Source of the DNA: VMCP01 sp964527775
Lineage (GTDB): Bacteria > Bacteroidota > Bacteroidia > NS11-12g > UBA955
DNA: 64,000 bases
NCBI GenBank assembly: GCA_964527775.1
Contig: CAZGQS010000002.1
Coordinates: forward strand, 62,001-126,000
Direction: 5' to 3'
Below, piece after piece: positions 41,716 to 49,498 of the stretch. Every line of letters starts with the position of its first letter. The first letter of the stretch is position 1. Position numbers and translations under genes: made by a program. Under the pieces are notes generated by a model that saw only the letters and a program-made list of their open reading frames with translations, had not been told where the DNA came from and did no database searches.

Positions 41716-41734
41716 AAAAATTGTCCTATTTTTG
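41704..41734 (+). promoter_or_regulatory. Promoter of the rplM-rpsI-rpsB-tsf operon
   Basis: A TTG at 41704-41706 and the -7 box TATTTTTG at 41727-41734 are spaced by 20 nt, the same spacing seen at rpsT. The box ends 29 nt before the rplM start. Confidence 0.7.
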
Positions 41735-41763
41735 CAACCCCAAAATTGATAAAATTAACGCAA

Positions 41764-42207
41764 GTGAATCCGTTAAGTACATATAAAACCATTTCTGCAA
41801 ATAAGAATACAATTACCAAGAATTGGGTAGTTGTAGACGCAGCAGGCCAGCCTTTGGGTCGTTTGGCTTCAAAGATTGCAACCATTATTCGCGGCAAGCA
41901 CAAACCCGCTTATTCTCCACACGTAGACTGCGGAGATCACGTAATTGTGATCAATGCATCTCACATCAAGTTAACTGGAGCTAAGATGGATCAGAAAGAA
42001 TACATTCGTCACACAGGTTTCCCTGGTGGACAGCGTGTAGCTTTGGCAAAAGCGGTGAAGAAAGACCGTATTGTTGAAAGCGCAATTCGCGGAATGTTGC
42101 CAAAGAACCGTTTAGGTAGAAAATTATTTAATAATCTGTTCGTATATGAGGGTTCTGAACACCCACATGCCGCTCAGCAACCAAAAGAATTGAAATTCGA
42201 TATCTGA
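41764..42207 (+). CDS. rplM: 50S ribosomal protein L13
   Basis: A 147-residue L13. Family features are KNWVVVDAAGQPLGRLASKIA near the N-terminus, VDCGDHVIVINASHIKLTG and the C-terminal IRGMLPKNRLGRKLFNNLFVYEG. I chose the GTG at 41764 (NPLSTYKTISANKNT follows, as in other Bacteroidota L13); the earlier GTG at 41695 lies upstream of the promoter box. First gene of rplM-rpsI-rpsB-tsf, with rpsI starting 7 nt later. Confidence 0.97.
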   Translation: MNPLSTYKTISANKNTITKNWVVVDAAGQPLGRLASKIATIIRGKHKPAYSPHVDCGDHVIVINASHIKLTGAKMDQKEYIRHTGFPGGQRVALAKAVKKDRIVESAIRGMLPKNRLGRKLFNNLFVYEGSEHPHAAQQPKELKFDI

Positions 42208-42214
42208 GAATCCT

Positions 42215-42595
42215 ATGAATAACAACTCAGGAAGAAGAAAAGCTGCCGTAGCAAGAGTTTACCTAAAAGAAGGTAATGGGCAGATTACAGTAAACAAGAA
42301 GTCTTTGTCGGATTACTTCCCATTGGCTTGGCACCAAAATTCTGTTCAATCACCATTGGTGTTGACTGCCAATCATACAAACTATGATGTGATGGTTAAC
42401 GTTAACGGTGGAGGAGTATCAGGGCAAGCAGAAGCAATTCGTTTGGGTATTTCTAAAGCGTTGGTTGATATCAACGAAGAGTACAAAAGCGCTTTGCGTC
42501 AAGCTGGTTTCATGACTCGTGACCCTCGTGTGGTTGAAAGAAAGAAAAGTGGACAAAAGAAAGCGCGTAAGCGTTTCCAATTCTCAAAAAGATAA
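42215..42595 (+). CDS. rpsI: 30S ribosomal protein S9
   Basis: A 126-residue S9 with the N-terminal SGRRKAAVARVYLKEG, central VNGGGVSGQAEAIRLGISKAL and the conserved basic tail ending KARKRFQFSKR that reaches the P-site tRNA. The usual length is about 128-130. It is 7 nt after rplM and 9 nt before rpsB. Confidence 0.98.
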   Translation: MNNNSGRRKAAVARVYLKEGNGQITVNKKSLSDYFPLAWHQNSVQSPLVLTANHTNYDVMVNVNGGGVSGQAEAIRLGISKALVDINEEYKSALRQAGFMTRDPRVVERKKSGQKKARKRFQFSKR

Positions 42596-42604
42596 TACAG
42601 ATCA

Positions 42605-43360
42605 ATGGCTTATACTCAACAAGATTTACTCGATGCGGGTGTACACTTCGGTCACCTTACCCGCAAGTGGAATCCCAAAATGGCTCCTTACATTTTTATG
42701 GAGCAAAATGGAATTCACATCATCGATCTAAAAAAGACAGAATCAAAATTGGAAGATGCGAAAGCAGCTGCCAAGAATATCGCAAAGTCTGGAAGACGCA
42801 TTTTGTTTGTGGCTACCAAAAAGCAAGCTAAGGAAATTGTTATGGCTGAAGCTCAAAGAGCGGGTATGCCTTTCATTACTGAGCGTTGGTTGGGTGGTAT
42901 GTTAACAAACTTCCAAACTGTTCGCAAGAGCATCAAACGTATGCAAGGTATTGACAAGATGGCTAACGATGGAACATTCACTCGCTTGAACAAAAAAGAG
43001 CGTTTGATGTTAGATCGTGAAAAAATCAAGTTGGCTAGAGTGTTGGGTGGTATCGAAGATATGACCAAACTTCCTGGTGCCTTGTTTTTGGTTGACGTTC
43101 GCAGAGAACACCTTGCAGTATCTGAAGCTATTCGCTTAGGTATTCCTACTTTCGGTTTGGTTGATACTAACTCTGATCCTACTAATATTGATTTCCCAAT
43201 CCCTGGTAACGATGATGCTTCAAAGAGCGTTCATTTGATTGCTTCAGAAATTGCGAATGCTATTTTAGAAGGTACTGCAGAACGCAAGCGCGAGAAATCA
43301 GCAGACGAAGAAGTAAAAGCTGAAAAGCAAGAAGAAAACTTAGAAACTCAAGAAGGTTAA
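42605..43360 (+). CDS. rpsB: 30S ribosomal protein S2
   Basis: A 251-residue S2 with the signature near the N-terminus (LLDAGVHFGHLTRKWNPKM), TERWLGGMLTNFQTVRKSI (near 94) and IRLGIPTFGLVDTNSDPTNID (near 178). The acidic/basic C-terminal tail (about 225-251, Glu/Lys-rich) is longer than the core fold. It is followed by tsf after 4 nt, the usual pairing. Because many bacteria let S2 repress its own operon, the leader before rplM or rpsB could contain a binding site, but I see none clearly. Confidence 0.98.
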   Translation: MAYTQQDLLDAGVHFGHLTRKWNPKMAPYIFMEQNGIHIIDLKKTESKLEDAKAAAKNIAKSGRRILFVATKKQAKEIVMAEAQRAGMPFITERWLGGMLTNFQTVRKSIKRMQGIDKMANDGTFTRLNKKERLMLDREKIKLARVLGGIEDMTKLPGALFLVDVRREHLAVSEAIRLGIPTFGLVDTNSDPTNIDFPIPGNDDASKSVHLIASEIANAILEGTAERKREKSADEEVKAEKQEENLETQEG

Positions 43361-43364
43361 TATT

Positions 43365-44195
43365 ATGTCAATTAGTGCAGCAGAAGTAAACAAACTACGC
43401 CAAATGACTGGTGCTGGTTTGATGGATTGCAAACAAGCTCTTTCTGAGAATAATGGTGACTTTGAAGCAGCTATCGATTTCCTTCGTAAGAAGGGTGCGA
43501 AAATTGCCGCAAAACGTGCCGATAGAGAGGCTACTGAAGGTGCGGTGGTTGCTAAAACCAATAGCGAAGGAACTGTAGGAGTTGTGATAGTATTGAGCTG
43601 TGAGACCGATTTCGTTGCTAAAAACGAAGGTTTCGTATCATTCGCTCATGAGATTGCTGATACAGCAATTGCACACAAGCCTGCAACTGCTGAAGCATTA
43701 AAAGCTTTGACAGTAGGTTCTGTTACCTTGGAAGCTCGCTTGATGGAAGAGGTTGCTAAAATTGGTGAAAAAATTGACGTAGTAAAATACGAAATCATTG
43801 AAGGAGCTAACTTAGTGCCTTACATTCACGGTGCAAATCGTATGGGTGTTTTGGTTGAACTAAGCAATGCGCCATCTGAAGCTAATATGGCAGCTGGTAA
43901 AGACGTAGCAATGCAAATCGCTGCAATGAATCCAGTAGCAGTAGATAAAGACGGTGTTGACGCAACTACTATTGAGCGTGAGCTTGAAATTGGTCGTGAA
44001 CAAGCCCGTCAAGAAGGTAAGCCAGAAGCGATGATTGATAAAATTGCAGAAGGTAAACTTCAGAAATTTTACAAAGAGTCAACTTTGTTGAACCAAGAAT
44101 TTGTAAAAGATAGCTCCAAGACTGTGGCAGCTATGTTGAGTTCAATTGAATCTGGTTTGACTGTAAAGCAGTTCAAAAGGGTTCAATTAGGATAA
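43365..44195 (+). CDS. tsf: Elongation factor Ts
   Basis: A 276-residue nucleotide exchange factor for EF-Tu. N-terminal UBA-like domain with LRQMTGAGLMDCKQALSENN, then ETDFVAKNEGF (near 80), the core dimer domain and the C-terminal GKLQKFYKESTLLNQEFVKD. It is the last gene of the ribosomal operon and is followed by an intrinsic terminator at 44211-44241. Confidence 0.98.
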   Translation: MSISAAEVNKLRQMTGAGLMDCKQALSENNGDFEAAIDFLRKKGAKIAAKRADREATEGAVVAKTNSEGTVGVVIVLSCETDFVAKNEGFVSFAHEIADTAIAHKPATAEALKALTVGSVTLEARLMEEVAKIGEKIDVVKYEIIEGANLVPYIHGANRMGVLVELSNAPSEANMAAGKDVAMQIAAMNPVAVDKDGVDATTIERELEIGREQARQEGKPEAMIDKIAEGKLQKFYKESTLLNQEFVKDSSKTVAAMLSSIESGLTVKQFKRVQLG

Positions 44196-44210
44196 GAAAA
44201 ATAATTACAG

Positions 44211-44241
44211 AAAAATCCTCCGAAATCGGGGGATTTTTTTT
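44211..44241 (+). terminator. Intrinsic terminator of the rplM-tsf operon
   Basis: AAAATCCTCCG/CGGGGGATTTT, 11 bp with one G-U and an AAAT loop, then eight Ts. Confidence 0.92.
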
Positions 44242-44260
44242 GTGCATATACCAAAACGAA

Positions 44261-44268
44261 TAAATTTG
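44261..44268 (+). promoter_or_regulatory. Promoter -7 box (TAAATTTG) of pyrH
   Basis: Exact TAnnTTTG match, 15 nt before the pyrH ATG at 44284; a TTG lies 18 nt further upstream at the end of the preceding terminator T-run. Confidence 0.65.
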
Positions 44269-44283
44269 TCAAAGATTAATCAA

Positions 44284-44997
44284 ATGAAATACAAACGAAT
44301 ACTCCTCAAACTCAGTGGCGAAAGTCTTTTAGGATCTCAAGATTACGGTATTGATCCAACCGTCTTGGCTCAATATGCAAAAGAAGTAAAGTCAGTTGTT
44401 GATCAAGGAGTAGAAGTGGCCATCGTAATTGGTGGTGGAAATATTTTTAGAGGAGTTCAAGGTGCACAAGGTGGCGTAGTAGATCGTGCTACCGGTGATT
44501 ATATGGGTATGTTGGCCACCATGATGAATGCAATGGCTATACAAGGCTCATTTGAGAAGTTTGGATTGATTACACGACTTCTGAGCGCCATTAAAATGGA
44601 ACAAATAGGTGAGCCATTCATTAGACGTCGTGCTATAAGGCATTTGGAAAAAGGTCGTGTTGTAATTTTTGGTGCAGGTACGGGTAATCCATATTTTACC
44701 ACAGACACAGCGGCGTCATTGCGTGCCGTAGAGATTGAGGCTGATATTGTTTTAAAGGGTACGAGGGTTGATGGTATTTATGACTCTGATCCAGAAAAGA
44801 ATCCAACCGCAAAAAAATACCAGCAAATCACTTTCAAAGAAGTCTATGATTTAGGTTTAAATGTGATGGATCTTACCGCTATTACGTTGTGTCAAGAGAA
44901 TAATAAGCCCATTGTAGTTTTTGATATGAACCAACCGGGAAATCTGTTGAAACTGATGCAAGGTGAGTCAATTGGTACTTTGGTGGTAAACGAGTAA
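44284..44997 (+). CDS. pyrH: UMP kinase
   Basis: A 237-residue amino-acid-kinase-fold enzyme phosphorylating UMP to UDP. Motifs: KRILLKLSGESLLG at the N-terminus, VIGGGNIFRG (near 52), RLLSAIKMEQIGEPFIRRRAI region (near 98-118), GAGTGNPYFTTDTAASLRA (near 131) and DGIYDSDPEKNP (near 167). Start ATG 44284 gives the standard length; the GTG at 44242 precedes the promoter box. It follows tsf as in many bacteria but is separated by a terminator and its own promoter. Confidence 0.98.
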   Translation: MKYKRILLKLSGESLLGSQDYGIDPTVLAQYAKEVKSVVDQGVEVAIVIGGGNIFRGVQGAQGGVVDRATGDYMGMLATMMNAMAIQGSFEKFGLITRLLSAIKMEQIGEPFIRRRAIRHLEKGRVVIFGAGTGNPYFTTDTAASLRAVEIEADIVLKGTRVDGIYDSDPEKNPTAKKYQQITFKEVYDLGLNVMDLTAITLCQENNKPIVVFDMNQPGNLLKLMQGESIGTLVVNE

Positions 44998-45004
44998 ACT
45001 TCTG

Positions 45005-45012
45005 TACCTTTG
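45005..45012 (+). promoter_or_regulatory. Promoter -7 box (TACCTTTG), candidate leaderless mRNA
   Basis: Exact TAnnTTTG match ending only 4 nt before the ATG at 45017, so transcription would start at or next to the start codon. Confidence 0.6.
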
Positions 45013-45016
45013 GTAC

Positions 45017-45676
45017 ATGAAGTTTAGGTATTTTTTATCGATGGTCCTTATTTGGATTGTGAATGTCCAAATGGAATGTGTTGGAAATGAAGAAGAATTG
45101 CCTCTTTCGGAATCATTGAAATCTTATTTTATTCCCCCTGGAGATTGGTATGGTAAAAAGTATGTATATGCCAACCTTGACGATACCACCGAATTAGATA
45201 CTTATGATATAAGTTATATTTATAACCATTCAAAGCAGTTTGATGATATTACGCGTGGTGAAGGTATGGATTTATACATGGGTACCAAAAGTCAAAATAT
45301 TTATGTTTGGTGTTATGCCTATCTGAATAAGCCTTCGGTAATGGTGGATGTTTTCATGCCCTATTACGATCCTGTTTTTTATATAAATCCTAAACTAGAT
45401 AGTTCGGCCCAGTATCACAAAACTGAGTGGATAGGTCATTCTAAGGCCTTGACGAGCTATTCTACGCCTTGGAGAACCTATAATGATGTAATTGAATCTG
45501 ATCAGAATTACAAGGGCCCAGCTAACCCGAATGGGTTTAATTCAAAAGGAATTGGATTTGGACGATTGAAATGGGCTAAGAATGTAGGGTTGATTTATTT
45601 CGAAGGATTTTTTGGGCCTGATTTTAAGACCAATCCGGAACTGAAGAGGGTTGTGTTGAAGGAGATAATTAACTAA
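45017..45676 (+). CDS. Exported hypothetical protein (219 aa)
   Basis: I do not recognise a family. A 219-residue protein with a hydrophobic N-terminus (YFLSMVLIWIVNVQMECVG) that is a signal peptide, possibly a lipoprotein signal with an unusual MEC box. The rest is rich in Tyr, Trp and Asp and looks beta-structured: SYFIPPGDWYGKKYVYANL, NIYVWCYAYLNKPSVMVDVF and KGIGFGRLKWAKNVGLIYF. Base composition matches its surroundings. It is probably monocistronic, with a promoter box 4 nt before the start and the bidirectional terminator at 45702-45730. Confidence 0.65.
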   Translation: MKFRYFLSMVLIWIVNVQMECVGNEEELPLSESLKSYFIPPGDWYGKKYVYANLDDTTELDTYDISYIYNHSKQFDDITRGEGMDLYMGTKSQNIYVWCYAYLNKPSVMVDVFMPYYDPVFYINPKLDSSAQYHKTEWIGHSKALTSYSTPWRTYNDVIESDQNYKGPANPNGFNSKGIGFGRLKWAKNVGLIYFEGFFGPDFKTNPELKRVVLKEIIN

Positions 45677-45701
45677 TAAACAGCTTTAGAAAATAGAGCA
45701 T

Positions 45702-45730
45702 AAAAAAAGAGCCGTTTACGCGGCTCTTTT
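45702..45730. terminator. Bidirectional terminator between convergent genes
   Basis: AAAAGAGCCG/CGGCTCTTTT, a perfect 10-bp stem with a 6-nt loop. The minus strand has a 7-T tail (for rpsT), the plus strand four Ts (for the gene at 45017). Confidence 0.88.
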
Positions 45731-45759
45731 CTGTTATTAAAGTTGTTTGTGGTAATTGA

Positions 45760-46014
45760 TTATGCTAATGCATTAACATGCTTTTGCAAGCTTGATTTCA
45801 AGTTACCTGCTTTGTTTTTGTGGATGATGTTTTTCTTCGCCAATTTGTCAAGAGCGGTGAAAGCAGATTTCAATAAAGTTTCAGCTTCAGCTTTATTTTC
45901 TGAATTTCTTACATTCTTGATAATAGTACGAGCGGTTTTATGTTGATAACGGTTCAACTCTTTTTTCGCGTTATTCGCTCTGATTCTCTTTATTGCTGAT
46001 TTATGATTTGCCAT
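45760..46014 (-). CDS. rpsT: 30S ribosomal protein S20
   Basis: An 84-residue S20, a basic three-helix bundle that binds 16S rRNA. It starts MANHKSAIKRIRANNAKKELN and contains the typical KTARTIIKNVR and HKNKAGNLKSSLQKHV segments. Monocistronic, with a promoter at 46035-46065 and the terminator at 45702-45730. Confidence 0.97.
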   Translation of the reverse strand: MANHKSAIKRIRANNAKKELNRYQHKTARTIIKNVRNSENKAEAETLLKSAFTALDKLAKKNIIHKNKAGNLKSSLQKHVNALA

Positions 46015-46034
46015 TTCTTCTTACAAAAGGAGTG

Positions 46035-46065
46035 CAAAGATAACACACAGTGACTTCATTAGCAA
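46035..46065 (-). promoter_or_regulatory. Promoter of rpsT
   Basis: On the minus strand the -7 box TATCTTTG (46035-46042) is preceded by TTG (46063-46065) with a 20-nt spacer, the same geometry as the rplM promoter. The box ends 20 nt before the ATG. Confidence 0.7.
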
Positions 46066-46079
46066 TTTTTTTCAAAAAA

Positions 46080-46403
46080 TTATTCACTTTCTGGTGCAAG
46101 TCTAACAATTAGGCCATCCAACTGATCGTTTAAATGCAGTTGACAGCCCAATCTAGAGTTATTTTTTACGTAAAAAGCTTGATCGAGCATGTCAAGTTCG
46201 GCGTCTGATTGTTCAGGTAATTCATGATTGCTTTCTACATAAACTTGACATGTAGCGCACATGGCCATACCACCACATTCACCTTTAACGGGTAATTCTA
46301 TGGCTTTGCAAAATTCCATGAGATTCAATCCCATATCAGTTGGGGCTTCGTATGTTTGTGTGTTTCCATCACGGTCTATGATGGTGATATTTATGGAGTT
46401 CAT
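46080..46403 (-). CDS. 2Fe-2S ferredoxin, adrenodoxin type
   Basis: A 107-residue electron carrier with the adrenodoxin-type cysteine pattern: ECGGMAMCATC (Cys-x5-Cys-x2-Cys, near residues 43-51) and the fourth cysteine in SRLGCQLHL (near 86). Such ferredoxins serve iron-sulfur cluster assembly or hydroxylases. It overlaps the upstream histidine phosphatase gene by ATGA, so the two are coupled, though no functional link is obvious. The acidic ESE end is typical. Confidence 0.92.
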   Translation of the reverse strand: MNSINITIIDRDGNTQTYEAPTDMGLNLMEFCKAIELPVKGECGGMAMCATCQVYVESNHELPEQSDAELDMLDQAFYVKNNSRLGCQLHLNDQLDGLIVRLAPESE

Positions 46404-47029
46404 GATTTAAGATGTTCTGTACAATTGGTTAGTTTGATTTTGTAGTGTTCTGGATTTTGAGCATCTTGCTCCAAGATGTAGAGGCATAAGTTTTCATGTC
46501 CAAAATTATCCATTTGAGATAAGGGAGTTTGTGTCAAAAGACACAGAAAACTTCTTATGGCTCTGCCGTGCATACAAATCAGTATAGGTGATGTATCATC
46601 AGATTCTATGATTTTGAGCGCTGACTTTTGTCTATTATACATTGATTGCGCCGATTCGCCGTTTTCACAAGCGGCTTCATAATCGCCGTTCCTCCATTTT
46701 TTAGAAATGGTTAAAAAGTGTTGATACCTTTCCGGGGTAGGTTCTTGGCCTTCTAATATGCCCCAATTTATTTCGTTGAGATCTGGGAGGATGGTGAGCT
46801 GCTGCCCATTTTGAACAAAGGGTGCAACACTTTGATGCGTTCTTTGTAGCTCGGATACATAAATTTTTTGGAATGGAATATGTTGGTAAGAACGATGAAA
46901 AAGCTTGGCCTGTTTGTGTCCCTCCTCGTTTAAAACAGAGTCAAGTCCAGATCCTTGAACGATTCCTCGAAGATTATAGTCTGTTTGTCCGTGTCTGATG
47001 AGATAAATTGTTTTTTTGGATGTAGTCAT
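46400..47029 (-). CDS. Histidine phosphatase family protein
   Basis: A 209-residue phosphatase of the phosphoglycerate mutase-like superfamily. The catalytic RHG motif is in LIRHGQTDYN (His near residue 13), a second arginine in SELQRTHQS (near 62), the acid residue in NEINWGILEGQ (near 88) and the second histidine in ICMHGRAIRSF (near 155). Substrate unknown; relatives include alpha-ribazole phosphatase and broad sugar phosphatases. Its probable promoter (TATATTTG at 47072-47079) lies inside the divergent menI-like gene. Confidence 0.88.
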   Translation of the reverse strand: MTTSKKTIYLIRHGQTDYNLRGIVQGSGLDSVLNEEGHKQAKLFHRSYQHIPFQKIYVSELQRTHQSVAPFVQNGQQLTILPDLNEINWGILEGQEPTPERYQHFLTISKKWRNGDYEAACENGESAQSMYNRQKSALKIIESDDTSPILICMHGRAIRSFLCLLTQTPLSQMDNFGHENLCLYILEQDAQNPEHYKIKLTNCTEHLKS

Positions 47030-47030
47030 T

Positions 47031-47038
47031 GACCTTTG
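47031..47038 (+). promoter_or_regulatory. Promoter -7 box (GACCTTTG) of the menI-menF pair
   Basis: One base from TAnnTTTG, with TTG at 47008-47010 and a 20-nt spacer. It ends 5 nt before the ATG at 47044, suggesting a leaderless mRNA. Confidence 0.5.
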
Positions 47039-47043
47039 TAATT

Positions 47044-47496
47044 ATGTCAGAATCAATTTGGTTTGATGCCGCAAATATAACTATTGACGGATTGAATGCC
47101 CGCTGTGATAGAACGATGAATACGGCAATAGGTTTGTTTTTTACGTCAATAGATGAACAAAGTTTAACTGCAAAAATGGTGGTGAGTGAACAAAATTGCC
47201 AACCATTGGGAATGTTGAACGGGGGCGCATCTATGGCGGCAATAGAAATTGTGGGTTCTATGGCAGCAAATCTTGTTTTAAATAGAAGTGAACGGGTGGC
47301 AGTTGGTCAAAATATTCAAGGAAGTCATTTTCGTCCGGCATTTATTGGGGAAGAGGTTTGGGCAACCGGAAAACCCTTGCATTTAGGTTCTAGGTCTCAG
47401 ATTTGGGAAGTCGAATTAACAAATTCAAGGAATAAATTGATTTGTAAAGGAAGCATTACTATGGCAGTGATTCCAAATCCAAAGAGAAATGGATAA
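47044..47496 (+). CDS. menI: Hotdog-fold thioesterase, probable 1,4-dihydroxy-2-naphthoyl-CoA hydrolase
   Basis: A 150-residue PaaI-like thioesterase with the hotdog motif LNGGASMAAIEIVGSMAA (near residue 60), QNIQGSHFRPAFIGEEVWA and a C-terminal LICKGSITMAVI strand. It overlaps by 8 nt an isochorismate synthase gene, the first committed menaquinone enzyme, so DHNA-CoA hydrolysis in menaquinone synthesis is the likely role. The family alone would not decide the substrate. I start at ATG 47044; the TTG at 47029 precedes the promoter box. Confidence 0.72.
   Translation: MSESIWFDAANITIDGLNARCDRTMNTAIGLFFTSIDEQSLTAKMVVSEQNCQPLGMLNGGASMAAIEIVGSMAANLVLNRSERVAVGQNIQGSHFRPAFIGEEVWATGKPLHLGSRSQIWEVELTNSRNKLICKGSITMAVIPNPKRNG
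47072..47079 (-). promoter_or_regulatory. Promoter -7 box (TATATTTG) of the histidine phosphatase-ferredoxin pair
   Basis: Exact TAnnTTTG match on the minus strand, 42 nt before the phosphatase ATG but inside the menI-like coding region. The two divergent transcripts would overlap at their 5' ends. Confidence 0.5.
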
Positions 47497-48493
47497 TCAG
47501 TTCTTACTCTTAAGGAGTCCCCGAAAAAGTAGTAAAGGCGTACTTGATTATTACTCAGGATCATTGGTTGATTGGGATGGTAAAAGGAATGAACATGAAG
47601 CAAAAGCACTAATAAAGCCTTGGAACGGAGAGAAAATTAGAACTTTTAAAGATGGTGGTGTTGAAATCTCAGGTGATGAATTAAAGAAGAAATTGGGTGA
47701 TATGGAGATTCAACTTTCTGAATTAGTGGAAAGCTCAACGTGGTTACATTTTTCAGAGCAAGTTGAGAAGATCAAAGAAGGTATTTTGCAGAATAAGTTT
47801 CAGAAGGTGGTGTTGAGTAGGGTGAAATGGGTTGAATTTCAGAGTTTGTTATCAGTTGATTCATTGTTGCAGATTTTTAAAAATGCTTGTGATACCTATG
47901 TAAATAGCTTGGTTTATTTGTTTTGTACAAAAGAACACGGTATTTGGATGGGAGCTTCACCGGAAATTTTGGTTGAAATTGAAGCAGATGAAATGCGCAC
48001 CATGAGTTTGGCGGGTACTTTATTTAATCAAGAAGAAATATGGTCAGATAAGGAGGAGCGGGAGCAGTCAGTTACGGCTTTGCATATTTCAGAAACATTA
48101 AATTCTTTGGGCCTAAAAGAGCATAAATCTGAAGTTGAAGAAATTACAAATGGAAGCATCAGACATTTAGTTCAGTATCATCAGGCTAATATTCAAGGTA
48201 TAGATTTAGGACAATTAATATCTAGGCTGCATCCTACGCCAGCGGTTGCGGGATATCCGATAAACGATTCGGTTCAAATGATTGAAGAATTGGAGCTGCA
48301 TCAAAGAGAATTATATACTGGTTTTATAGGTGATACTCAAGAGGTATATGTGAATTTGCGTTGTGCGCAAATTTTCAAAAATGGAATTAAATTGTTTTCG
48401 GGATGCGGCATCAATTCACAGAGTGATTCTGAGCGAGAATGGCAGGAAACCGAATTGAAAATGAGGGTTATAGGTGACTTATTCGTCGTCTGA
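47489..48493 (+). CDS. menF: Isochorismate synthase
   Basis: A 334-residue chorismate-binding enzyme converting chorismate to isochorismate. Motifs: KIKEGILQNKFQKVVLSRVK (near residue 92, with the catalytic lysine of this class), GIWMGASPEILVEIE (near 152), TMSLAGT (near 172), ISRLHPTPAVAGYP (near 245), HQRELYTGFIGD (near 270) and KLFSGCGINSQSDSEREW (near 300). At 334 residues it lacks most of the N-terminal part of longer MenF proteins, as is usual in Bacteroidota. Overlaps menI by 8 nt. The last 15 nt overlap the convergent gene at 48479. Confidence 0.9.
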   Translation: MDNQFLLLRSPRKSSKGVLDYYSGSLVDWDGKRNEHEAKALIKPWNGEKIRTFKDGGVEISGDELKKKLGDMEIQLSELVESSTWLHFSEQVEKIKEGILQNKFQKVVLSRVKWVEFQSLLSVDSLLQIFKNACDTYVNSLVYLFCTKEHGIWMGASPEILVEIEADEMRTMSLAGTLFNQEEIWSDKEEREQSVTALHISETLNSLGLKEHKSEVEEITNGSIRHLVQYHQANIQGIDLGQLISRLHPTPAVAGYPINDSVQMIEELELHQRELYTGFIGDTQEVYVNLRCAQIFKNGIKLFSGCGINSQSDSEREWQETELKMRVIGDLFVV

Positions 48494-49486
48494 ATCGGTA
48501 GATTCTGAATCGGCAGGAGCGTCATCCTCTTTTTCCGAACCTTCGCCGTATTTTCCTCTTTTTTGAGGCATTTCAGGAGCATGTTTCAATTTCATGCGAT
48601 CTTTGGGAAGTTCTGCTGGACGACGGTCAGCGTCAATGCTTCTAGGGTCTGCAAAAGGCATTTCATCGGTGACAGGCTTTAGTACCCATGAAAATTTTTC
48701 TGGATAATAAGCAAAATAATCGCCTGTGGGGATGTTGTACCAGGGGTTTCCTTTGACTTTTTCGTATGCTGGTGCCAATTCATCTAAGACGATGTAGTTG
48801 ACTTCGGGTTGGAAGCGAAGGGTCATTTTTGCAGATTTGTGGTATTCAAAAATGACTCTAGGTTCAGGGGTTGGATCTTCTTCACCATCGCGAAACATTT
48901 CAGTGCCAAAAAGAGGTTCTCCATCTTCAAAATAGAGAGTTTCTAAAATGGATCTGTTGCTGTTGATGTTATGTCCGTCAAATCCGCACAAAATGTAAAT
49001 GTCCTTTTTGTTGCGTTTGTATGGAATCATTTGGTAATAAAGTGCGCCAATCCATTGAGAGGTAGAAAGCGATTCGGCGGTAGGCTCTTTTGGGAGATTT
49101 TCTGCGGTATCAATGAGGGCATAGGTTTTGATGCCACCTTTGGTTTTCCATTGAAGGACACCGTAATGTTGGAATTTTCCGTTTTCTAAAATGGCATTGA
49201 AGGTGAAAATTCTAACGGGAGCTTTAGGAGCTGTTATTACTGGGATAGTAGAATAGCGCAAGGAATCGAAAGGGTATTCAAACGATTCTTTGTGGGTGAG
49301 TCCTTCCATGAGGAGTTCCACTATTTCCTCAGCCGCCGCGATTTTTTCTTTATCGGGCGACTGAGAAATAGGGGTTTGATTTATTTCTAAGATGCGTTTT
49401 TCGAGTTCTTTAGGGGTCAATTGAGCGAAGGCTGCGTTAAAGCATCCCCCGAAAAAAAGAATGGATGAAAGAATTCTATTTCGCAT
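48479..49486 (-). CDS. Exported hypothetical protein (335 aa)
   Basis: A 335-residue protein with a signal peptide (about 1-21, AAFAQ). I recall similar proteins being widespread in Bacteroidota, but have no function for them. Visible features: a helical segment (residues 25-60), a central beta-rich region with YHGV-like strands (IFTFNAILENGKFQHYGVLQ), a repeated Trp/Tyr pattern (IGALYYQMIPYKRNKKDIYIL, NPWYNIPTGDYFAYYPEKF) and a low-complexity acidic tail (EKEDDAPADSESTDSDDE). It lies 12 nt after the thiolase gene and is probably co-transcribed. The end overlaps menF by 15 nt in antisense. Confidence 0.75.
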   Translation of the reverse strand: MRNRILSSILFFGGCFNAAFAQLTPKELEKRILEINQTPISQSPDKEKIAAAEEIVELLMEGLTHKESFEYPFDSLRYSTIPVITAPKAPVRIFTFNAILENGKFQHYGVLQWKTKGGIKTYALIDTAENLPKEPTAESLSTSQWIGALYYQMIPYKRNKKDIYILCGFDGHNINSNRSILETLYFEDGEPLFGTEMFRDGEEDPTPEPRVIFEYHKSAKMTLRFQPEVNYIVLDELAPAYEKVKGNPWYNIPTGDYFAYYPEKFSWVLKPVTDEMPFADPRSIDADRRPAELPKDRMKLKHAPEMPQKRGKYGEGSEKEDDAPADSESTDSDDE

Positions 49487-49498
49487 ATTAGATTAGTT

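Noticed and set aside
41695..41763. N-terminal extension of L13 from an upstream GTG
   Set aside because: The extension lies upstream of the -7 box and is absent from L13 as known in Bacteroidota.
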